Positions 1 to 7,168 of a stretch of 11,986 nucleotides of DNA are shown here, piece by piece. The DNA is taken from contig JAOXYB010028456.1 of NCBI GenBank assembly GCA_028565635.1, positions 1 through 11,986 of the forward strand. Direction: 5' to 3'. The stretch is from Phoronis ovalis (taxonomy: Eukaryota > Phoronida > Phoronidae). Within the stretch, counting starts at the first letter, position 1; every line of letters begins with the position of its first letter. The notes beneath the pieces are model-generated. The model was not told the DNA's origin. It saw only the letters and a list, made by a program, of their open reading frames with translations, and ran no database searches. Made by a program: the position numbers and the translations under genes.

Positions 1-240
1 TACTTCGTTGTAACTCAATACAATCATTTTAGAACATTTTGAATTTTTTTCAAAATTTGACCTTTGACCTTCAAATGCCCTTTTGACCTTAAGGTCAACA
101 ATGGCCTACCCGTATCAAGTTCCTAGCTGTAACCGTCTTCGAGATATAGCTTGCTGAAAATTGGAAGAAAAAGAAACAGTAAAAGAAGAAGAAGAAATCA
201 TACAAAACCAATAGGCTTGCTCCCTTATAGGAGCAACCCT
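1..240 (-). repeat. Inverted copy of the left end of the 1255-2244 element
   Basis: The reverse complement of 1-240 matches about 1255-1490 closely: AGGGTTGCT, then TATAAGGGAGCAAGCCTATT, a pyrimidine (CTT) tract, the CGAAGAC and TTACAGCTAGGAACTTGATA blocks, and a TGACCTTAAGGTCA palindrome (84-97). It lacks a ~20-bp segment present in the other copy. It carries a tidy hairpin, TTGCTCC/GGAGCAA, around 218-237. The copy is cut by the window's left edge. Confidence 0.75.
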
Positions 241-1254
241 AAATACAGAATTTGCCAAACAAACAATGAGTGAGAGTAGTAGCAATGAATTAAGATATGA
301 GAAAGCTGAAGCAAAATACATACTTTGAGACAGAACTGTATTACAATGCCAACAAAGAATAATCCACACAGCAACCTTTAGGAATTGCATCTTATAACTG
401 TTCATGCCCATGACTCCATTACAAAACAAATTTCAGTAATAACATGCAGTGCTTTTCTAGAGACTTTAGAGAAAAGTAGTTGACAATTATTCTTTTTACT
501 GTTAGCCCTGTGCTGCATGTAGATCGAGTTCAAAGCAACCAACTTGTTGTCAACATTAGATGATCAGCTAATAAAAAAAAACATGGACTGTGATGGATAG
601 AGAAACACTTCCTTGTAGAGATTAATGGGTCACGTATCATATATCTGGTTACTTTTGTTTCCTTTTTATTTTCCAGAATTCGTTAATTCAAAGTAGCAGC
701 GTCATGATTTGCATACTCATATAATAGAGCCAATTTCCATTGCAATAATATTTGTCCATTAATAATTGGCAAAGTTTTAAAAGTTCAATTTACATAACAA
801 GTTAATAAAACACCAGTAATTGTATATTAAAAAGTTACATTTGCAAAAGTCATGACATATATCATATGGCACAGGAAAGTAATGATTTTAGTCACTGATT
901 GAACTGTCACTGAACAGGGATATGTTGCCAAATTTAATTGGCATCAAAAACAAATTTCTTTGCTTTGACACGTCTACCATTAATTGACATTTAAAAATAG
1001 TTATGGCCTAATAAGTTTCATTTTTATCTCCAAATAACATAATTTGTAATACCAATTTGGCATTATAAACTTTCCTACACAGTTTCTAAATATAACTTTA
1101 TTTAGTCTAAGAGTACTTTGGAATTTGCCTCATATACCCAGGAAGTGCCAAATCTTGGGGCCTCAGATAAGAAATACAACCACCATATCAGCGTAAAAAC
1201 AGGTTTGAAGACATTGTGACTTTGGTTGTTTTAAGACAAATATTTTTATTAATT
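241..1254. other. AT-rich spacer between the two inverted repeat copies; no gene seen
   Basis: About 1 kb separates the divergent copies. I see no protein-like open frame, RNA gene or tandem array in it. Confidence 0.5.
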
Positions 1255-2244
1255 AGGGTTGCTAATTCTCCTATAAGGGAGCAAGCCTATTGGTTTTGTA
1301 TGATTTCTTCTTTTTTCTTTTTCTTCCTCCAATTTTCAGCTAGCTATATCTCGAAGACGCTTACAGCTAGGAACTTGATACTTAAAGTGTGACATCCCTG
1401 GGGTAGGCCATTGTTGACCTTGAGGTCAAAAGGTCATTTTGAAAAAAATTCAAAATGTTCAAAAAAGATTGTATCAAGTTACGACAGCATAATTTTGATG
1501 ACTTTTCAAAGTATTTCAGTACCAAAAGGTGTTTTTTTTGTATTTTTTGGCATGTTTTCAATTAATTTATGGATCTTCCAATTTTCACTAAGCTATACCT
1601 TGAAGACTGTTACAGTTATGGACACAGTACTTGAGTTGTGACATCTCTACCTGATAACATTGCTGACCTTGAGGTCAAAGGTCAAATTTTGAAAAAAATT
1701 CAAAATGATGTAAAATGATTGTATTGAGTTACAACGAAGTATTTTAGATGATCTTTGAGAATATTTGGTTACTAAAAAGCTTTTTGCCATCTTTCCAATT
1801 AATTTATTGATCTTCCAATTTTCACTAAGCTATATCTTGAAGTCTGTTACAGTTAAGGACATGATATGTTAGGTTTAACATCCCCAGGGTAGGCCATTGC
1901 TGACCTTGTGGTCAAAAGGTCATTTAGGGGTCAAAGGTGAAAATTCTAAAATTGCTCGAAATATTCCAAAATGATGGTATTAGGTTATAAAAAGGTCATT
2001 TTGATGACCTTTAGAATATTTAGGTATTAAAAGGTGAATGTTTTTAACCATCTTTTAAATTAATTTTATGGAAAAAACATACTGCAAGTCATAGTGTTTA
2101 GTCCAATAGTGTTTGTACTTCGACATGTGACCTTGATGTCAAAAGGTCATCTGGAGGTCAAAATTCAAACTCTCAAAATTCAGAAAGCACAGAAGGTAAT
2201 TTAGAGGTCAGGTAACGTTCATAAAAGCCAATATGAGCAACCCT
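1255..2244. mobile_element. ~990-bp non-autonomous element with inverted ends and ~240-bp internal monomers
   Basis: The ends are AGGGTTGCT (1255-1263) and AGCAACCCT (2236-2244), a perfect 9-bp inverted pair. Between them a degenerate unit repeats roughly every 240 bp. CCAATTTTCANCTAGCTATA-like blocks recur at about 1327, 1573 and 1812, each followed by a TTACAG.TA.GGAC block and a TGACCTTGAGGTCA palindrome (1415, 1664, 1901, and a decayed copy at 2128). No protein is encoded. I see no convincing target-site duplication, so the limits are provisional. The build recalls tandem-cored non-autonomous transposons of marine invertebrates, but I cannot name a family. Confidence 0.55.
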
Positions 2245-3112
2245 GCCTTTGCTAAAAGGCTATCTAGTTTTCCTTCAGTCAGGCTAAAATCAAACATGGA
2301 AAAACTTTATTCAAAGAAAATAACTGAGTCATTTCCTTACATCTCACTATTGAATACTTTACTATGCAAATAAACTGAAACAAGGATGAAGCTTCAAATA
2401 TTTTGAAAATGACACATTTACGAATAATATATTGTATCATAGTATTAATGATATTTATTATTACAAATGAGTAAAGTTTAGTAAAACATGAAAACATATA
2501 CAGCAATACATTTGTACCAAAAATAAACACCAGATGGGCACCTATAGCTACAGTGTAATAGGAAGTAATGCATTTCAAAGGTTCCCAATACTCAGATATA
2601 TTTTGGAAAAAATATTTGAATGGGAGTTTTACATTCATTTGCTAAACAGCTTGCACACCAGATAGATTCACAGGTAATTAATATTCATACATAGATGGAA
2701 CTGGCGTTTCTTTGCAAAATTACTGTGAAAAATTATTTTGTTTATATGCATTATACGGTAAAATAGACAGTTATACACAGATGTAACTACTGAAATATCT
2801 ATGATTTACGAATAAAAAAGTCTTCTAAATAATAATTTTCAACTTGACAGTATATGATTCAGATGTGGATCGATGTATCAGATAATAGTCAGTTTACTTT
2901 AAATCCTTTCTATAACACTAAAACAAAAAGCTGAGCATGGATCTTGCTAATTAAAAATAATTGCATTGTTCAAAAGTATCATAATATTGGCTTAAAACAG
3001 TTTTCGGATTTGAGTAATTGTAAGATTTTTGTATAACAATCTATAAATGTAATCATTAAAAGTTTGTCTGAAACAAAATTGTAATATATGGCTTGCCTAT
3101 TAGTTAATCATG
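2245..3112. other. AT-rich non-coding stretch; no supported gene
   Basis: The longest open frame (minus strand, 2279-2638) is dominated by Phe, Ile, Tyr and Lys from AT-rich codons and has no recognisable domain or conserved look, so it is not called. It probably is the intergenic region downstream of the membrane-protein gene. Confidence 0.5.
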
Positions 3113-3118
3113 TTTATT
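3113..3118 (-). promoter_or_regulatory. AATAAA hexamer just after the membrane-protein stop
   Basis: The minus strand reads TGATGAAAATAAAC, so an AATAAA begins 4 nt after the stop codon. If used, the 3' UTR would be only about 20-30 nt long. Such proximity is unusual but supports this being a real terminal exon. Confidence 0.4.
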
Positions 3119-3122
3119 TTCA

Positions 3123-3260
3123 TCAACAGGGAAGATCCTTAATAACATCAACATAATCATACTCATAATCCGCAGTATAGTCACCAAACTCACAAATGGG
3201 ACATTCATAATCTTGTTGTTCATGTTTTCCTGTTGCGAACTTAATTTCCAGCCTAATTGT
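3123..3260 (-). CDS. C-terminal tail exon of the unrecognised membrane protein
   Basis: This 138-nt exon (45 codons plus TGA) begins in phase 0 after the acceptor TATATGACAG. It reads TIRLEIKFATGKHEQQ, then a CPIC pair and an acidic, tyrosine-rich end DYTADYEYDYVDV, finishing in KDLPC. The tyrosines could be phosphorylation or endocytosis sites, but that is only inference. Confidence 0.65.
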   Translation of the reverse strand, partial: TIRLEIKFATGKHEQQDYECPICEFGDYTADYEYDYVDVIKDLPC

Positions 3261-3893
3261 CTGTCATATAGAGATTTTTACCAAGGTTCACTAATAAATT
3301 TTGGTTTTCTATCCTTGTCGTGTACACTTCTGCACTACTCATAGTTTTGTGACGCATCCTGAATTTCCATATTTTGACGAGAATGCTCCAATTCTGTTAT
3401 ATGCCTACAGAAATGCATACACAATTACACTGGGTCAATTTTACTTTGTTGCACTTGAGTAGTTGCAATCATAATTAAGTTTTGACCTAGGAGTCACAGT
3501 GCCTGTCAAATACATTGGTCTATATAGATACCGATTTTACCTAGAGTTTAAATACTTATAAGTTAAACATAAATTTTGCTATATACAAAGTACCGATGTG
3601 ATATTCTGAGATTTTATGTGACAGTATAGTACAATAGTAGATCTATTTGAAAGTAAAATACACAGTCGGTAGCATCCATATAAATCGCATTTCAAATCTC
3701 ATCAACATGACCTAGGAAATCTGTCTGATAAAGGCAACTGACTCTCAGCTTCGTAAAACAAAACAAAGGCAATATTGCCAAGACTTTGCTAACATTTCGT
3801 CTAGATGCATGGATATTTAAAAAAAAAATGTTTAGTACAGCTGCTGAATTATTAAGTATTCTATACAGGTATACAAAGGTAATAAATTCTCAC
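3261..3893 (-). other. Second intron of the membrane-protein gene
   Basis: This intron is bounded by GTGAGA and ATATGACAG. It is AT-rich and I see no repeats or other features in it. Confidence 0.55.
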
Positions 3894-3985
3894 CACTGCA
3901 GAATCATGCATGAACATCAAGATGGCCACAACAGCCAGAAATACAAGGCCACCATCAGTTCCACCTATTGCTAGAGCAAGATAAT
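3894..3985 (-). CDS. Transmembrane exon of the unrecognised membrane protein
   Basis: This 92-nt exon has the acceptor TGTGTTTTGTTATAG and the donor GTGAGA. After the split Asp codon, 30 codons read YLALAIGGTDGG followed by the strongly hydrophobic LVFLAVVAILMFM and then HDSAV. It is one typical membrane-spanning helix with short polar flanks. Confidence 0.65.
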
Positions 3986-5319
3986 CTATAACAAAACACA
4001 TAAAACACAAAAAATGAAGATTCGTGTAATGTTTTGAAAACAGCACTCATAAGGAAAAGAACTAATAAAATTAATTAGTAACTGTATGTTTAATTTGGAT
4101 TCATTGTCAATATGCTCTAAATTCCATTACTGTCTGTTTATTTTGAAATGAATACATTAAAGACAATTTTGTATTTGAATATTACTTCAAAGCCTTAAAC
4201 AACATTTTAAAATGTTCGGAAGACTTAAAATGTTTACCAATAAAACAATTCAGAACATATGCTGGGACTTTTGGTTCCAGATTTAATTGTTGTAAAATAT
4301 ATAACATCTTGCATCATAGTCTTTAATATTTATATTTAGAATATTCTGCTGTTCTGGAGTATTTGGGATATATATACCGTATTATTTGTGTTTGGAGTAA
4401 ATATAATATATAGCAGGAATATAAAAAAATTGAAAATGTATTCCGTAGTGCTTATATTTGATAATTTAAATTTGTTAATTAAAACATCATGTTCATTTCA
4501 TTGCACCACTCTAAATGTTTGCAGTCAAATTTACTGTTAAATTTTTCAAACTATGATTGTTTTAACTATCATTTCAGTTATTAACTAATATTTAATACTA
4601 TAAAAACACAAAATGTATGACATAATGAATTTGAGCGGTGTTACAAAAAATGCACAATTCAGGTTTCAACTCCTTATTTCTAGCCCTTAAAAAATATTAG
4701 AAACTTAATTTGTTTTTAGATACATCTTGTTTGGCATTTTTGTTCACATCATGAAGATTCACAAAATTTAGAATCATGTCAGTATTATATGATTCTATAA
4801 GCTCATTACCATAAAATATTGAGTCCAAAGTTTTATTTTTTAAACTGTATTTCATGCAAACAAACCATTATACTGACTATGAAATCATTAAAAAAATCCT
4901 GTCACATTTCACGCATCATTAACAATAATTACAGAATTGATGTTCATATAGAATCTGCATCTGTTAGGAAGTATAATATCACCGAGTCTTTGTCAATCTG
5001 ACAGTGTGTGAGAATCTGAGATCATATGACCACATCCAATATTCTGTTAGTTTAGCCCTCATAAGCCTTGTCATCATGTGATCTCAGATTTTTGCACATT
5101 GTTAGACTGAATGACTGTGAGAGTCTAAAGCTCTCAAAAATTAACAAAATAACATGTTATGTTTCCAACATGTGACTAAATTTAACTACTTGACTACTTT
5201 AAAAATGAATAATTGTTCTATAAAAAATGTTTGTTGTGGTTTGCATTTTCACCCTTCAGCAGAATCATCAATCTGACGTTCTTGAACTTAAATGCATGTA
5301 TACATAAGCACCTATTTAC
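3986..5319 (-). other. First visible intron of the membrane-protein gene
   Basis: This intron is bounded by GTAAAT and TTGTTATAG. It is very AT-rich and holds a foldback sequence at 4991-5115. No exon or RNA gene is seen in the rest. Confidence 0.5.
4991..5115. repeat. Imperfect foldback (inverted repeat) in the intron
   Basis: The arms, about 4991-5030 and 5070-5115, pair imperfectly around a ~39-nt loop. The best core is AATCTGAGATCA against TGATCTCAGATT, and pairing continues outward through the GTGTGTGAG/TTTTGCACATT and AATCTGACA/TGTTAGACTG blocks. It may be a short inverted-repeat transposon remnant. Confidence 0.5.
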
Positions 5320-5472
5320 CTGTTTCCTGTATGGCATTTTCACCAGTACGTTCATAACCATCAGCTACTCATGTAACAAATCTTGTTGACAGTATCACTT
5401 TTTCTCCTACAGTTTGAGCAACAGCTGTACCCTTTGTGTGGGTTTTAAAATGAATTGATGCTGTCAATGTTG
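5320..5472 (-). CDS. Ectodomain exon of the unrecognised membrane protein; contains a TGA
   Basis: The donor at the left end is CAG|GTAAAT. The 5' border is uncertain: CTACAG gives a start at 5472 and TTGACAG at 5460, and both leave CA to finish a split codon. The translation is protein-like and Thr/Val-rich (TASIHFKTHTKGTAVAQ), with one TGA in frame 17 codons from the donor. The upstream open frame (PPLLHPLILSRATTTTAT) contains no ATG. Confidence 0.55.
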
Positions 5473-5534
5473 CTGTAGTTGTTGTTGCACGAGACAATAT
5501 AAGTGGGTGGAGCAATGGTGGAATATCTTTGTAT

Positions 5535-5671
5535 TATTCTGACAGCACTCTGGTCCGACGGCTCGCTGGTCCAACAGCTCTCTAGCCCGATGACTCGCTG
5601 GTCTGACAGCTCTCTAGTCCGAAGGCTCGCTGGTCCAACAGCTCTTTAGTCCAAAGGCTCGCTGGTCCGCC
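5535..5671. repeat. GC-rich minisatellite, 16-bp unit organised as 32-bp dimers
   Basis: About eight and a half copies of a 16-bp unit (plus strand roughly TRGTCCRAMRGCTCKC) follow each other exactly, with unit starts at 5551, 5567, 5583, 5599, 5615, 5631, 5647 and 5663 and a weaker copy at 5535. Alternate units are more alike (CTCGC versus CTCTC endings), giving a 32-bp higher-order period. It is far richer in G+C and CpG than its surroundings. Confidence 0.9.
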
Positions 5672-5950
5672 ATGGAAATTTTAAAAAACGAGCAGAGTAG
5701 TCTTAATCCTTTATGCGAACAAAATATCCGGGTAATATATAGTTTACACCACAATAACCGCCGTCTTTCAAAAAAATTTGTTGTAGTGTTTGAGTCCCGG
5801 GGTTGAGTAGTATACCACGACTAGATCTTTTTATTTAATTTGCATCTTTTAAAGTATTGATTAAAACGCAGAGTGTGCAAGTCTCCAACAACTAATGTTA
5901 GAAAATGCGTTTTTGCATCAACATAAAGTACAAGTACTCAAACAATTTTA
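5672..5950. other. Intergenic stretch between SRR1 3' end and the membrane-protein exons
   Basis: It contains several CpG dinucleotides and a CCCGGG, and a minus-strand ATGGCGGAC at about 5666-5674 that opens only ~19 codons into the minisatellite. It may hold a promoter or first exon of the membrane-protein gene, but nothing decisive is visible. Confidence 0.3.
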
Positions 5951-5974
5951 AGATATAAAAAGTAATATGGAATT

Positions 5975-5980
5975 TTTATT
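5975..5980 (-). promoter_or_regulatory. Polyadenylation signal AATAAA for the SRR1-like gene
   Basis: The minus strand reads AATAAA about 180 nt after the SRR1 stop. A T/G-rich stretch (TTGTTTGAGTACTTG) follows about 30 nt later, as expected of a cleavage region. A second AATAAA lies at 5830-5835. This is the likely common 3' end if NPRL2 and SRR1 share a transcript. Confidence 0.5.
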
Positions 5981-6159
5981 TATCTATTGAAAATTAACAG
6001 TAAATAAAAGTAAATATGCGTCAAACATTTGGACATGGACTGGAAAACATACTAGTTCGTAACAGGAAAGAATAAATGTGATAGTAAGAAAGGTGAAAAG
6101 AAATACTCACATAATATGCTTGGCTTTAGAACAATACTCACTGCCCTGTATATATTTTA

Positions 6160-7080
6160 CTATTTATTATTTAAAATTATTTCCAAGTCATCTGTATCAT
6201 ATATTGGTTCTGGATTTTCCATCCAGAATCTAGAGTCTGTAATCTTTGTTTGACGAAAACAAATAACAGATGTATCATTAAATATGTCACTGAAGTTAGA
6301 ACATTGCACTAATGGAAGCTCTTCCACAAATGGCATACTTTTTGCAATATAAACTAACGTTTCTTCAAAAATTCTTGCAGGAATGTTTTGTTTCATATTT
6401 GAAAAACTGTTGCCAATAATCGTCAATTGAGAAATATTCATATTCCAATTAGCCCATAACAAGTTATTATACAGTGCTTTTCCACAGTGCGGCATATAAA
6501 ACAAAGTATGCTCACTAGTTCCTCTTTTCCCTTCTTCATTTTCATCAATGATTACAAATCCAAAATCTTTCAGTATTTTTTTTTCATCTTCAGAAAACAT
6601 TGGATCATATGCAAAACAGTTATCAATTTGTGTTACATCTTTTATCAGCAGTAACAGCGCCATCTGGTATCTTGCTATGTAACACGATAAAAATGTGCCT
6701 AGACCATAGCAAACAATAGACTTCCAAGGAAACACAGAGTTTTTTCCACTGACATGTTTACAACGAAGCTGTACACTAAAGTCCGAATCCGAAACTAACT
6801 CATTACAAGTTTCGGATTGTTGATAAGCATTACCACGAGTACAGCTTTCTGAAGCAACTCCACGTAAGTCCTCATTCAAATGAGTTGAAACTTTATTCAG
6901 TATTTCCTGAAAATTGCTCCAAAATTCGCTAACAATCAAATCATTCTTCAGCTGTAGAATCCTTACTTTTGCTTTGCCAATGTCAATAGACTCATTCTCC
7001 TGAACCTTTCCTGCAGGTAATGGTAAACCATGTTTTGGAATTTTTGAACGCTTCTTTCTCGAAACAATTTGAAAATCCAT
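6160..7080 (-). CDS. SRRD: SRR1-like protein (SRRD family), intronless, 306 aa
   Basis: The family is named after Arabidopsis SRR1 (sensitivity to red light reduced 1, clock and phytochrome signalling). Animal members are called SRRD or SRR1-like and their biochemical role is poorly settled. The SRR1 domain occupies about residues 119-280: SIVCYGLGTFLSCYIARYQ, then ALLLLIKD, FAYDPMFSEDEK, IIDENEEG, TLFYMPHCGKALYNNLLWAN, IIGNSFSNM and FNDTSVICFR. These are the family's conserved blocks in order. The first 110 residues are variable and polar, and begin with a basic RKKRSK patch that could be a nuclear signal. The start is chosen because it opens the ORF and has A at -3 and G at +4. The stop is TAG. 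It is read directly after NPRL2 on the same strand, 20 nt from its stop and in another frame. The absence of introns next to an intron-rich gene is notable. Confidence 0.93.
   Translation of the reverse strand: MDFQIVSRKKRSKIPKHGLPLPAGKVQENESIDIGKAKVRILQLKNDLIVSEFWSNFQEILNKVSTHLNEDLRGVASESCTRGNAYQQSETCNELVSDSDFSVQLRCKHVSGKNSVFPWKSIVCYGLGTFLSCYIARYQMALLLLIKDVTQIDNCFAYDPMFSEDEKKILKDFGFVIIDENEEGKRGTSEHTLFYMPHCGKALYNNLLWANWNMNISQLTIIGNSFSNMKQNIPARIFEETLVYIAKSMPFVEELPLVQCSNFSDIFNDTSVICFRQTKITDSRFWMENPEPIYDTDDLEIILNNK
6892..6897 (-). promoter_or_regulatory. AATAAA hexamer inside the SRR1 coding region
   Basis: The minus strand reads AATAAA across the codons for Asn62-Lys63 of the SRR1-like protein, about 205 nt beyond the NPRL2 stop. 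It is the nearest canonical hexamer downstream of NPRL2 and could end a monocistronic NPRL2 mRNA, at the cost of truncating SRR1. Whether it is used cannot be seen from sequence. Confidence 0.3.
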
Positions 7081-7100
7081 ACTTTAGTATATTATTTGCT

Positions 7101-7168
7101 TTACTTCCAACAAATCACAATGCTCGGGTCATTTTCAATTTTCTCCTCCAGTTCCCGATGACTTAAAC
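7101..7168 (-). CDS. NPRL2: NPRL2 terminal exon and stop codon
   Basis: This 68-nt exon follows the acceptor TTTCATTTTAG. It completes glycine, then encodes [20 protein letters not shown] before TAA at 7101-7103. The ending ENDPxIxICWK is the conserved C-terminus of NPRL2. The stop overlaps a donor-like GGAA|GTAAAG that would remove the last residue if it were used. Confidence 0.93.

Larger units (their letters stand above)
3123..5472 (-). pseudogene. Unrecognised single-pass membrane protein gene, 3' part, three exons, with one in-frame TGA
   Basis: Three minus-strand exons (5320-~5472, 3894-3985, 3123-3260) have good GT-AG borders and compatible phases: G|AT makes Asp at the first junction and the second junction is phase 0. 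The upstream exon reads IHFKTHTKGTAVAQTVGEKV, then ILSTRFVT, a TGA at 5369-5371, and VADGYERTGENAIQET. The second exon holds a membrane span (GGLVFLAVVAILMFM). The third is a presumed cytoplasmic tail with an EIKFATGKHE segment, a CPIC pair, repeated tyrosines (DYEYDYVDV) and a TGA stop. I do not recognise the family. No start codon or 5' exon was found, although the open frame runs upstream to about 5528. The internal TGA suggests a recent pseudogene, an allele-specific nonsense change or a sequencing error. Intact splicing argues against an old relic. Confidence 0.6.

Noticed and set aside
115-429. 104-codon minus-strand open frame over the left repeat
   Set aside because: Half of it lies in the repeat end and half in AT-rich spacer. 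The repeat copy at 1255 is not open in the same frame.
2279-2638. 119-codon minus-strand open frame
   Set aside because: Its composition follows AT-rich background (Phe/Ile/Tyr/Lys), it has no domain, and no splice or start context supports it.
5369-5371. In-frame TGA as a selenocysteine codon
   Set aside because: No convincing SECIS-type stem-loop is visible after the stop at 3123. The ATGA...TGAT spacing there is far too short.
5535-5671. CRISPR array
   Set aside because: The units are contiguous with no unique spacers and the DNA is clearly eukaryotic. It is a minisatellite.
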